Of a DNA stretch of 64,000 nucleotides, positions 52,021-59,916 are shown piece by piece. The number at the start of each line of letters is the position of its first letter. Position 1 is the stretch's first letter. Below the pieces are notes generated by a model, which was given only the letters and a program-made list of their open reading frames with translations, was not told where the DNA came from and did no database searches. Source of the stretch: Saprospirales bacterium GYS_P2D (lineage in GTDB: Bacteria; Bacteroidota; Bacteroidia; Chitinophagales; Saprospiraceae). A program made the translations under genes and the position numbers. The stretch is from NCBI GenBank assembly GCA_009833045.1, contig WUUP01000003.1:124001-188000 (forward strand), in the 5' to 3' direction.

Positions 52021-52263
52021 ATGAGTCAAGAAAAAGACAAAGGGTGCTGCGAGATAGAAGCCATCGTCAGTTTTGACGATCGAGGTCAGCTCGTCATCCC
52101 CAAGGATGTAAGAAAGAAATATGGACTAAAGGCAGGTGACAAATTTGCCCTCGTCAGCTGTACTAATGAGGAAGGCCTCTGCTGCTTTACTCTCATGAAG
52201 ACCGGTGATATGCAGGGCATGGTCAAAGAGACCCTGAGTCCAATATTTAGTGAGGTGCTATAG
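52021..52263 (+). CDS. AbrB/MazE-like protein resembling HgcAB-associated proteins
   Basis: This 80-residue protein has a SpoVT/AbrB swapped-hairpin core: VSFDDRGQLVIPKDVRKKYG, then LKAGDKFALVS. It is bracketed by cysteine pairs, GCCEIEAI at the start and GLCCFTLMK later. This arrangement, including a MVKETLSPIF-like end, matches my memory of the 'HgcAB-associated protein' family found with mercury-methylation genes and with methyltransferases elsewhere. It lies 1 bp after the methyltransferase. No hgcA or hgcB is in the window. It may bind DNA, a metal, or both. Confidence 0.78.
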   Translation: MSQEKDKGCCEIEAIVSFDDRGQLVIPKDVRKKYGLKAGDKFALVSCTNEEGLCCFTLMKTGDMQGMVKETLSPIFSEVL

Positions 52264-52328
52264 TGCTGCTCGTCGTGTCGACGGACCGAGCAAATCTATT
52301 TTTTCACCTTCCTAAAATCCTTAGTCTT

Positions 52329-52403
52329 ATGGCTTGTTTATTTGGATTAGTGGCATCTCTACTCTTCGGAGGAGGATGCTGTAGTGGCACTGGCTGCTGC
52401 TAA
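52329..52403 (+). CDS. 24-aa Cys-rich micropeptide, third gene of the methyltransferase cassette
   Basis: ATG 52329 to TAA 52403. The peptide has a hydrophobic first half (MACLFGLVASLLF) and ends GGGCCSGTGCC, giving five Cys in 24 residues. It lies 65 bp after the AbrB-like gene and 17 bp before a strong terminator, so it is inside the transcript. The double CC pairs echo those in both upstream proteins. Translation is not proven, but a run of 24 codons with this composition just before a terminator is unlikely to be chance. It could be a metal-binding or membrane-anchored thiol peptide. Confidence 0.55.
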   Translation: MACLFGLVASLLFGGGCCSGTGCC

Positions 52404-52420
52404 TCATAACAACGGTAGGT

Positions 52421-52466
52421 GCGCCGAGCTGACTCCTGAGAGTCGGGCTCGGCGCCCATTTATATT
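52421..52466 (+). terminator. Terminator of the methyltransferase cassette
   Basis: A nine-base G+C-rich stem (52421-52429 with 52447-52455) encloses a second stem GACT/AGTC (52431-52434 with 52441-52444). TTTATATTTTTT follows. Confidence 0.85.
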
Positions 52467-52495
52467 TTTTCAAAAATAAGCGTATTCTGGTAAGT

Positions 52496-52717
52496 ATGAC
52501 AGTGGACGATATAAAGAAAGAAATCTCTAAATTAAAATCACACGAGCAAGACGATTTACGTCTGTTTTTAAACTCTATTCAGGCAAAAGAAGAAAGTAAC
52601 TTCGACATTGCTATATGGGATGAAATAATCTCTCGAAAAAACGCCTACCAAAATGGAGAGATAAAAGTGATACCTGCTCAAGATGCATTAGATAGTCTGC
52701 GAGATAAAACCCTATAA
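52496..52717 (+). CDS. Orphan antitoxin-like protein (addiction-module component family)
   Basis: This 73-residue acidic helical protein has DDIKKEISKLKSHEQDDLRL at the start and IWDEIISRKNAYQNGEIKVI, then DALDSLRDK, at the end. This resembles the 'putative addiction module component' antitoxins, whose C-terminal 'w..ei..R...y..G' segment binds a RelE/ParE toxin. No toxin follows; the next 90 bp are non-coding. It may be an orphan or a leftover of a degraded module. Confidence 0.6.
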   Translation: MTVDDIKKEISKLKSHEQDDLRLFLNSIQAKEESNFDIAIWDEIISRKNAYQNGEIKVIPAQDALDSLRDKTL

Positions 52718-52806
52718 AAAGTTCGATCACCAAAATATCATAAATTCCAACTAACCATAAGCGCTCATCACCCCGTCTGAGTTACTACAGACAAACCATA
52801 ATCACA

Positions 52807-53142
52807 ATGAAAAAATTCTTACTACCACTTTTCATGGGCTTGCTCCTATTCTTAGCCTGCAGCGATGACAATACCACAGAGTGTATAGAAGATCGTATAA
52901 ATGCCTTTCAGAGTCAGGCTGAATGGTGCACAGGAGCCTCTATTATAAAATATGAATTTAATGGTAGAGAAGTATATGCCTTCGCTCATGGACAGTGCAT
53001 ATCAGATGGAGCCACCTCAGTCTATGATGATGAATGCAATGAAGTTTGCTTTCTTGGAGGCGTGGCAGGATTTACAGATTGTGAAGGCCTAAACTTTTGG
53101 AATACGGCTACTCAAATAGAAATAATCACGCAAGTAGAGTGA
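52807..53142 (+). CDS. Small Cys-rich lipoprotein (DUF6970-like)
   Basis: This 111-residue protein has a lipoprotein signal (LFLAC, Cys18) and a body with five or more further Cys: TECIEDRI, EWCTGA, GQCISDG, ECNEVCFLGG and DCEGLNFW. The pattern 'ID.I..f......c..asI.ky.fnG..VY.f..g.c.Dg...vyd..C..vcflGG..G...c' fits the DUF6970 lipoproteins of Bacteroidota. Disulphides are expected. Function unknown. The stop abuts the convergent DUF2452 gene. Confidence 0.75.
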   Translation: MKKFLLPLFMGLLLFLACSDDNTTECIEDRINAFQSQAEWCTGASIIKYEFNGREVYAFAHGQCISDGATSVYDDECNEVCFLGGVAGFTDCEGLNFWNTATQIEIITQVE

Positions 53143-53601
53143 TCATAGATCGAGCACGTTTTTTTCCTTATTGACATGTAGTATTTCCCAGGTATGGTCG
53201 TGAAGAAGTCGAGCTTTAGCCAGATAGTAGTAGGGAGGATTAGCGCCCCACTCTTCTGGAGTCACCATGGAGAGTATCCACGAGCCATCTTTCTTCTCAT
53301 AGAGCTGGTACTCCTGGCCCATCACAGGCCTAAAGCTGCAGTCTGCGAGATAGACCTTTTCGGAGATATCGATCCGATCATGGATATCTTGTGCCTGCGC
53401 TAATAGTTTTTCGACCTGATTCTTGATCTGATGGAGCTGATTAGTCGTCTGCTCGTACATTGCAGTCATAGCTGTACCTTTTGCTCGCCCCTTGTCGATC
53501 GGCTTGATGATCGCACTACCCAATGTGTGAGCATAGGGCAGTAGATGCGGATCCTCTGCTATCTTATCTTTATCTATCGGATTGACTTCTCGCTTTTTCA
53601 T
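53143..53601 (-). CDS. DUF2452 family protein
   Basis: This 152-residue cytoplasmic protein has the conserved DUF2452 start NPIDKDKIAEDPHLLPYAHT. Other blocks are IKPIDKGRAKGTAMTAMYEQ, a coiled-coil helix (QLHQIKNQVEKLLAQAQDIH), and FRPVMGQEYQLYEKKDGSWI at the C-terminal domain. Function unknown. It is convergent with the DUF6970-like gene with no gap. Confidence 0.85.
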   Translation of the reverse strand: MKKREVNPIDKDKIAEDPHLLPYAHTLGSAIIKPIDKGRAKGTAMTAMYEQTTNQLHQIKNQVEKLLAQAQDIHDRIDISEKVYLADCSFRPVMGQEYQLYEKKDGSWILSMVTPEEWGANPPYYYLAKARLLHDHTWEILHVNKEKNVLDL

Positions 53602-53714
53602 TTCTCGCTATTACTGCTCTGTCCATATGCTAAGACGATCTCACTTAAAAAGTTCGACAGAACCCCACCAAATTTAGTCATTTCGTCAGATCCCTGCATC
53701 TTACATTTATTTCA

Positions 53715-53730
53715 TTTGGCTATAGCCAAA
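53715..53730. repeat. Perfect palindrome between DUF2452 and exbB
   Basis: TTTGGCTATAGCCAAA is fully palindromic and lies between the divergent genes, about 90 bp upstream of the exbB -7 element. It could be an operator. No protein can be named. Confidence 0.4.
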
Positions 53731-53818
53731 ACAAATCGCATTAGCGCATATAAGACATAACAATCTCTATATCAGTAATAAACATGTTATATTTACTTTT
53801 AATATAAAGTATTTTGTA

Positions 53819-53826
53819 TAATTTTG
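53819..53826 (+). promoter_or_regulatory. -7 element of the exbB-exbD-exbD operon
   Basis: TAATTTTG matches TAnnTTTG exactly, 65 bp before the exbB ATG. The upstream region is A+T-rich, but a clear -33 TTTG is not seen. Confidence 0.5.
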
Positions 53827-53891
53827 CACAGAGGTGTACTAAGTATCTAAGTGCACAGCGTTAATAAAGTCATTCAAAACAAATAATAAGA

Positions 53892-54572
53892 ATGTTAGGA
53901 TTTATCCTGTTTCAGAGCAAAGCCGTAGAAGAAGCCGAAGGACCAAGCAGCAGTATCATAGAGATCATCGTGCAAGGAGGACCACTTGGTATGGCGATAG
54001 TCGCTATCCTCTTAGTACTATCTGTGATCGCTTTAGCTATATTTTTTGAGCGATGGATCACAATCAAAAAAGCGGGTCGTATCGATCAAAACTTTATGAA
54101 TAACATACGTGCCTCGGTAGCCGCTGGCAATATCGAAGGTGCAAAAGCCCTATGTAAGACTAAATCTACTCCTGTATCTCGTATGGTCGAGAAGGGTCTC
54201 ATGCGTATCGGTAAGCCTCTCCGTGATATTGATGCTGCCATCGAAAATGTAGGTAATCTCGAAGTTTTCCAGCTTGAGAAAAACCTATCCACTTTGGCCA
54301 GTATCGCAGGTGCCGCTCCGATGATCGGATTCTTTGGTACGGTGACAGGTATGATCCAGGCTTTCTATACGATGGCCTCTGAGCAAAATGTAACTCCAGA
54401 TGTACTGGCAGGAGGTATCTATCAGGCCCTCATCACCACAGCATTCGGACTGATGGTCGGTATCGTAGCCTTCGTAGGGTACAACCTCCTCGTAGCCAGC
54501 GTAGAGAAAGTAATATTCAAGATGGAAGCATCCACAGTAGAGTTCATGGATCTACTACAAGAGCCTGTGTAA
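53892..54572 (+). CDS. exbB: MotA/TolQ/ExbB proton channel protein
   Basis: This 226-residue membrane protein forms the proton channel that energises TonB- or Tol-type transducers. Three hydrophobic segments are visible: about 30-52 (GMAIVAILLVLSVIALAIFF), 130-155 and 175-200. The conserved block TLASIAGAAPMIGFFGTVTG and YQALITTAFGLMVGIVAFVG are diagnostic. Two ExbD genes follow in the same direction. ExbB rather than TolQ is chosen because no pal/tolB genes are near and TonB proteins are present. Confidence 0.92.
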   Translation: MLGFILFQSKAVEEAEGPSSSIIEIIVQGGPLGMAIVAILLVLSVIALAIFFERWITIKKAGRIDQNFMNNIRASVAAGNIEGAKALCKTKSTPVSRMVEKGLMRIGKPLRDIDAAIENVGNLEVFQLEKNLSTLASIAGAAPMIGFFGTVTGMIQAFYTMASEQNVTPDVLAGGIYQALITTAFGLMVGIVAFVGYNLLVASVEKVIFKMEASTVEFMDLLQEPV

Positions 54573-54628
54573 CCCCACAGTATATATCCCAACAGAAAAC
54601 ATCTACCCTAGTAAAAGCGAATCCATAG

Positions 54629-55018
54629 ATGAAGAAAAGAAATAAAGTCAGCGCAGAATTTAGCATGTCATCCCTTACGGATATCATCTTTCTGCTATTG
54701 ATATTCTTCATGCTGACTTCATCTATGATCCAGATCAATATGGAGCTACCACAGTCGAGCTCTAAGACTGTAGCCCCTACTGACTACACAGTCATGATGA
54801 CTAAAGCTGGAAAGGTCAGCTTCAATGGTAAGCCTGCTACATTTGGTCAAATCGAGGGACTCATCCGACAAGCGATGATCGATGACTCCAATCAAGAAAA
54901 CGCCACAGTAGCTATCGTAGCGGAGGTCGGGGTACCATGGCAGAAAGTATCTGATCTCATGGAGGTCGCCAGCAAACTCAAAATGCGAGCCATCATCGCT
55001 ACTCAACCGCCAAAATAA
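54629..55018 (+). CDS. exbD: ExbD/TolR family protein, first copy
   Basis: This 129-residue protein has one transmembrane helix with the functional Asp just before it (MSSLTDIIFLLLIFFMLTSS, Asp in 'LTD'), and a periplasmic domain with YTVMMTKAGKVSFNGKPAT. It acts with ExbB in proton-coupled force transmission. It lies 56 bp after exbB and 8 bp before the second copy. The first 16 residues and the helix are almost identical to the second copy, while the periplasmic domains have diverged, so the two probably form a heteromer. Confidence 0.92.
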   Translation: MKKRNKVSAEFSMSSLTDIIFLLLIFFMLTSSMIQINMELPQSSSKTVAPTDYTVMMTKAGKVSFNGKPATFGQIEGLIRQAMIDDSNQENATVAIVAEVGVPWQKVSDLMEVASKLKMRAIIATQPPK

Positions 55019-55026
55019 CGTACACC

Positions 55027-55422
55027 ATGGGAATCAAGAAAAAAGCGAAAGTATCGGCACAGTTTAACATGTCATCTCTGACGGATATCATCTTCTTACT
55101 TTTGATATTCTTCATGCTGACATCCTCTATGGTCGTGCCTAATGCGCTCAATCTCAAACTCCCTGGCAAGAGTAAATCAAGCACTGAACTCAAAGCACCA
55201 CCGACCAATATCACAATCAAAAGAGACGGTAGCTACTGGATCAGAGGCGAAAAAGTGTCGCTCGTACGTATCGAGAAAGCTGTCCGAGAACTCGGTAAAA
55301 AAGGACGTCCTGTATCTATGACGCTCACTCCAGATCCTAAAGTACCTAATCAATATGTAGTAGGCATCATGGATATAGCCTTCAGATACGGTGTGGAGAC
55401 GATACTGACAGATCCAAAATAA
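55027..55422 (+). CDS. exbD: ExbD/TolR family protein, second copy
   Basis: This 131-residue paralogue repeats SLTDIIFLLLIFFMLTSSMV, then diverges: NALNLKLPGKSKSSTELKAP and ITIKRDGSYWIRGEKVSL. The channel Asp in 'LTD' is kept. A twin-exbD arrangement is common in Bacteroidota. The operon seems to end here, since the patatin gene starts 181 bp later. Confidence 0.92.
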   Translation: MGIKKKAKVSAQFNMSSLTDIIFLLLIFFMLTSSMVVPNALNLKLPGKSKSSTELKAPPTNITIKRDGSYWIRGEKVSLVRIEKAVRELGKKGRPVSMTLTPDPKVPNQYVVGIMDIAFRYGVETILTDPK

Positions 55423-55603
55423 TTTCCTACCCTTCACAATCCCAGCCTAAAGACTCACTACTTATAGCCAATTCTGCGTGATTTGGAGCTAAATTTTATT
55501 GAATTAATACTCTATTCTCTGTCAAATCTATATTTTTAGTAAGTGAGCAGTAAAACAGTCTAAGGGTCTAATAGCTGCACCGACTATCAAATCAACTAAA
55601 GCT

Positions 55604-57499
55604 ATGGACACGGTCGATAAAGAGGTCAAGTACAATCGAAAAATACTCGTAGATGCGATCTGCGAGCTATTTGAGATATCAGATGGTCCACAGCTACAGG
55701 CTCTGCTCAATATCATCACCATCAGGGAAATAAAAGGCGGTGACTATCTCATGCATCAGGGAGATGTGGCAGATAGCATGTATCTACTACTCAGTGGACG
55801 ACTTGGCGCTATGATCCCTGACAAGGTCGGTAAAAAGCAAATCGTAGGCCATATCAGCCGTGGAGAAAGCGTAGGTGAGATGGCGCTACTCAATGAAGGC
55901 GCCAAACGGACAGCAGATATCTATGCTATACGCAATAGTATACTCGCAGAGATCAATAAAGATCATTTTAATCAGCTCATACTGCAGTATCCGAGCTTTC
56001 TCAAGCATATATCACGGCTCGTCGTCACGAGACTTCAAAATCAACTGAGCTTCCAAAAGCAACCGAATAGCTTTGTGGTCTTCACCCTATTCAAAGCGGA
56101 CCATACTGAGAAAATCGATGATGCGGTCACCTTATTCGTCGATGCGATCAAAGCCTACGGTAAGACGAAGGTCATCGATGCCGCCTATATCAATCAATCT
56201 CTCGATACTGACGGAATCGCCGACTCTCTACATGACTACGATAGACACAGAGTGTCACTCCTCCTCAATGAACTCGAAAGCGAGTACGACTATCTCATGC
56301 TGATCGGTGATGAGGATCATGAAAACTGGAGCAAGTTCTGCCTTAGGCATTCTGACTACAGTCTGGTCATGATGGATACAGGACTCGGCCCAGTAAAGCG
56401 CCCCATCGAGCGCATCATGGATGATATCACGCCCGACTCAGGGTGGAATGTCAAGCTCATGCTCATCCATCCGGCGGACTGTATACTGCCAAGTCAAACG
56501 CTGAGATGGTACGACGGCAGAAAAATCAACGGCCATCATCACGTACGACATCACAATCTCAAAGACATGTCTCGGATCATCCGCATCGTATGCGGCACCT
56601 CAAATGGGCTCGTACTCAGCGGTGGTGGAGCGAAAGGCATGGCGCATGTCGGTGTGTACAAGGCACTGAGCGAATACAACATAGATATTGACTATGTCTG
56701 CGGGACCAGCATCGGCTCTATCATGGCCGCACTCATCGCTATGGATCACTCAGCGGTAGAGGTATCAGAGATGAGTGAGCGAGTATTTATGAGTAATCCT
56801 ACTCCACTGTGGGACTTTAAGCTATTTCCCTTCTATGGCCTTTTAGGAGGTAAAAAGATCGACCGACTACTGCAAGAGACTTTTCAGGATGTACAGATCG
56901 AAGACCTATGGATCCCCTATTTCTGTGTGTCATCTGATCTGACCAGCTCCAAAATGCGACTCCATGAGCAAGGACCACTTTGGAAATCCATCAGAGCAAG
57001 TATTTCCCTCCCAGGTGTATTCCCTCCCGTGGTCTATGATCGACATGTATTAGTCGATGGAGTGGTATTCAATAATATCCCAGTCGATATCATCACGAAA
57101 AAAGGGGTGGGAAATGTCATCGGGGTAAATCTCGATACAGACGAGATCCATGAGGTCAATGTGGATGAGCTTCCCTCCTTTCTACAGCGATGGGGCTCAA
57201 AAATCCTACGCAAAAACAAGTATCAGAATCTCCCCAATATGATGGAGACGATCGCTAAGTCAACCTTCGCTATGAGCGAAAATCAATCAAGAGATCACTT
57301 CAGCAAGATCGATTTATTTTTTAATCCTCCTGTGACACATTTTGGTCTGATGGACTGGAAGTCCTTTCACGAGATCGCAGCTATCGGCTACTACCACGCT
57401 CGAGAGCTCCTATCTGAGCGAGACGATCTGGAGCAGTTTCAGTACTCTCTAAAACATGTAGCTGGCGCCAATGGACAGATCCCAGCGAGCAAAATCTAA
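55604..57499 (+). CDS. Patatin-like phospholipase with cyclic-nucleotide-binding domain (NTE type)
   Basis: This 631-residue protein has an N-terminal cNMP-binding domain (about 30-145, with GDYLMHQGDVADSMYLLLSG and SRGESVGEMALLNEGAKRTA), a middle region (about 155-325) and a patatin lipase domain. The latter has SGGGAKGMAHVGVYKAL (oxyanion loop, about 340), nucleophile Ser369 in GTSIGS, and catalytic Asp485 in LVDGVVFNN. The layout equals bacterial homologues of neuropathy target esterase, which hydrolyse lysophospholipids. In the pocket GEMALLNEGAKRTA replaces the usual RtA.v.a, so cAMP binding is possible but unproven. Its 3' end overlaps the opposing gene by 51 bp. Confidence 0.9.
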   Translation: MDTVDKEVKYNRKILVDAICELFEISDGPQLQALLNIITIREIKGGDYLMHQGDVADSMYLLLSGRLGAMIPDKVGKKQIVGHISRGESVGEMALLNEGAKRTADIYAIRNSILAEINKDHFNQLILQYPSFLKHISRLVVTRLQNQLSFQKQPNSFVVFTLFKADHTEKIDDAVTLFVDAIKAYGKTKVIDAAYINQSLDTDGIADSLHDYDRHRVSLLLNELESEYDYLMLIGDEDHENWSKFCLRHSDYSLVMMDTGLGPVKRPIERIMDDITPDSGWNVKLMLIHPADCILPSQTLRWYDGRKINGHHHVRHHNLKDMSRIIRIVCGTSNGLVLSGGGAKGMAHVGVYKALSEYNIDIDYVCGTSIGSIMAALIAMDHSAVEVSEMSERVFMSNPTPLWDFKLFPFYGLLGGKKIDRLLQETFQDVQIEDLWIPYFCVSSDLTSSKMRLHEQGPLWKSIRASISLPGVFPPVVYDRHVLVDGVVFNNIPVDIITKKGVGNVIGVNLDTDEIHEVNVDELPSFLQRWGSKILRKNKYQNLPNMMETIAKSTFAMSENQSRDHFSKIDLFFNPPVTHFGLMDWKSFHEIAAIGYYHARELLSERDDLEQFQYSLKHVAGANGQIPASKI

Positions 57500-58615
57500 A
57501 AAACTATCCTCTCCCAGCTCTCTCATATCAAAATACTCGATTCCGATAGTGGCGCCCAGATGCTCACTGATCTTATGTCGTAGCTCCGCTCCGACCGCAT
57601 AGCCCAGTGTCAGATTACTTTTAGCTAATACAAAATCATCAATCTGAGTCACCATAGTCAGTGGATCAGCGATAAATCTCCGTATATCCTGTGACTGAGT
57701 AGATGCATATCCGCCGACTATTCCGATCTTGAACACTGGCTGAAACCGATCCCGAGGAAATGAAAAGTTTAAAAAGAGAGGTACCTCTACCCTATTGTCC
57801 GCATACTGCATCCATAGAGATACATTGTCAAAAGTCGCTCTATAGTCCATCGTATATCGAGCCATGGTCACACCTCCTTCTACACCCACACCCGTCTTAG
57901 CGATAGGCATAAAGTATCTCAATGCTAAACTCAAAGCCAGCTTATCTTGATAGCCGGGCTGAAACTCTAATGGGCCTAAACTGATAGGACTGTCTCGCAG
58001 GATATCAAAACTACGGCGTGGAGTTATGCTACCTATCCCCAGCTTAGCAAAGAATCTTGGTACCGGCGTATAGTACACCTCACAAGTCTCGAGTGACTTC
58101 AAAAAGCGACGCATAGCATTAACGTTGTATGTAGTGTACTTCTTGACCTCTCGCTCTATACGACACTTCTCAAATAGGCTCGTCAACACTCTCAAGTATT
58201 GATTGCCACCACGACCACGCTCAGAGAGTAGAATCAGATCACTACCCGCCTTTAAGAAAATATGCTTCTCCAGTTCGGGATCCATATAGGAGTACAGTGA
58301 GATGCTGTCAGTGACATACTCTCGGAGGAGAAATACTTTTTTGATCTGATCATCCTGCGTGATCTGGTGTGACTCATAGACTCGAGTCTTGCCATCTGTA
58401 TACTCATCCACGTCCTCTGGATACATATAGATCGTAGTATCTCGATAGACCAGCTGAAATCGCTGATACGGCAGCTGCTCATACTCCCGGACTAAGGCTT
58501 TGGTATAGATTTTATTATTACCCTTTCGGTAATATACTTCTGTCTGGCTATATCCATCAGATAAACTGAAGAGTAAACAGAAGCAACTCAGGAGTAGATA
58601 CTTGAGTACTTTCAT
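57449..58615 (-). CDS. Outer-membrane beta-barrel protein (hypothetical)
   Basis: This protein of about 388 residues starts at MKVLKYLLLSCFC with a signal peptide ending near DGYSQ; ten further upstream codons are probably untranslated. The first half (about 25-190) is soluble with a Cys pair spaced like a small domain. The second half has alternating strands (LALSLALRYFMPIAKTGVGV, TLGYAVGAELRHKISEHLGA) and ends WDLSIGASYMF, with a terminal Phe as in outer-membrane barrels. It resembles the 'PorT-like' barrels but is not assigned. The stop lies 51 bp inside the convergent patatin gene. Confidence 0.72.
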   Translation of the reverse strand: MKVLKYLLLSCFCLLFSLSDGYSQTEVYYRKGNNKIYTKALVREYEQLPYQRFQLVYRDTTIYMYPEDVDEYTDGKTRVYESHQITQDDQIKKVFLLREYVTDSISLYSYMDPELEKHIFLKAGSDLILLSERGRGGNQYLRVLTSLFEKCRIEREVKKYTTYNVNAMRRFLKSLETCEVYYTPVPRFFAKLGIGSITPRRSFDILRDSPISLGPLEFQPGYQDKLALSLALRYFMPIAKTGVGVEGGVTMARYTMDYRATFDNVSLWMQYADNRVEVPLFLNFSFPRDRFQPVFKIGIVGGYASTQSQDIRRFIADPLTMVTQIDDFVLAKSNLTLGYAVGAELRHKISEHLGATIGIEYFDMRELGEDSFLDFARWDLSIGASYMF

Positions 58616-58808
58616 AGGAGAGCGCTTATTATATATTAGAATCAATAGTAAAATAGTAGAAATACTACAGAATCAATACGATCAAGACTAATAATAGGCT
58701 GCAGACTAAAGGAAAGAAGATTATGGCACGCCATTTGCATTATGATATATCATAATATGTATGGTGATAGAAATCAATCTATGATCGAGCATAGACCTAA
58801 CCAGAGAC

Positions 58809-59735
58809 ATGAGAAATTATTTCTTTAGCATATTGGTTCATTTGATTCTGTTAGCACTGCTACTGACGCTATGGAGTGGCGTACAGCAGGACACAGAGCA
58901 GCCGCTGCAGCATGCCATCGTGGTAGACTTCAGCCATGACGATGTGGAGTATCATGCTCCTCGATCGACGGCCGCTCGACCTGCCGAGTCACCTCTGTTA
59001 AAACCGACCAACAACCAACCGAAAAGTGTGACTGAGACCACCACTCCAGCACCGAAAGCAGCAGCGCCCGAAGCCTCCTCTCAATCATCCCAAAAGCCCG
59101 AGCAATCTGAGGCCAAGGCGGCGTCAAATGAACCCGCTAAAGAAGTCAAAACACTCGTAGACGAAGCGCTACTCAAAAGACAGAAAGAGGCACAAGCTAA
59201 AAAAGAAGCAGCAGAAGCCGCTCGTGTGGCTGCCGCCGAAAAAGCCAAGAAAGAAGCCGCCGAAAAGGCAAAACGAGAGGCAGTAGAAAAGGCCAGAAAG
59301 GAAGCGGAAGCGAAGAAAGCAGCTGAGGAAAAGGCTAAGAAAGTATCACACTTTCAGTCGCTATTCAAAAAGTCAGCGGAAGCAAGCCAAGCTAATAAAG
59401 CATCGGACAGCGCTCCTGCCACCGAAAGTGCCAGCGGCACATCTGACTCCGGCCTAAAAGCTAACAATATCGACGGTGCCATCGGCAAACGAAAAGTACT
59501 GCGCATCCCGACCATCACGGACAACTCTCAAAAGCAAGGTAAGGTGGTCGTTAAAATCTGTGTCGATAGCTCCGGCAAAGTCGTCTCTGCTCATTACACT
59601 CAGGTAGGTAGCACCACAGCCGACGCCTACCTCATCAAGCTTGCCGAAGATGGTGCAAAGAAATATCTGTTCTCTGAGTCATCAGTAGAGCGAGAGTGTG
59701 GCCGTGTCATCATTGACTTTAAGCTGAGGGCTTAG
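58809..59735 (+). CDS. TolA/TonB-like energy transducer with Ala-Lys-Glu coiled coil
   Basis: This 308-residue protein has an N-terminal anchor (about 4-22, YFFSILVHLILLALLLTLW), a Pro/Ala-rich stretch, and a long charged helix (about 118-185) of repeats such as KAKKEAAEKAKREA. The C-terminal domain (about 225-308) reads QGKVVVKICVDSSGKVVSAH, the TonB/TolA-type fold. It probably spans the periplasm and is powered by the ExbB/D complex encoded 3.4 kb upstream. In other Bacteroidota this gene follows exbD directly; here two genes intervene. A terminator follows. Confidence 0.85.
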   Translation: MRNYFFSILVHLILLALLLTLWSGVQQDTEQPLQHAIVVDFSHDDVEYHAPRSTAARPAESPLLKPTNNQPKSVTETTTPAPKAAAPEASSQSSQKPEQSEAKAASNEPAKEVKTLVDEALLKRQKEAQAKKEAAEAARVAAAEKAKKEAAEKAKREAVEKARKEAEAKKAAEEKAKKVSHFQSLFKKSAEASQANKASDSAPATESASGTSDSGLKANNIDGAIGKRKVLRIPTITDNSQKQGKVVVKICVDSSGKVVSAHYTQVGSTTADAYLIKLAEDGAKKYLFSESSVERECGRVIIDFKLRA

Positions 59736-59821
59736 TCCTCTACCTGTTTCAATTTCGCTGGTTTTATATCACCCTATCAGGGTTTGTGTTGGATGCTTTT
59801 GACTATTTCTATAATAATGTC

Positions 59822-59840
59822 AGCCCTCCGGGCTTTTTTT
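59822..59840 (+). terminator. Terminator of the TolA/TonB-like gene
   Basis: AGCCC/GGGCT with loop TCC is followed by seven T, 87 bp past the stop. Confidence 0.85.
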
Positions 59841-59916
59841 GGTGAAGAATCAATACCATCCTCTTCTTACAGACAATCCAACTCGATACAAGAATCACGA
59901 AAGATCAAAAATCAAC

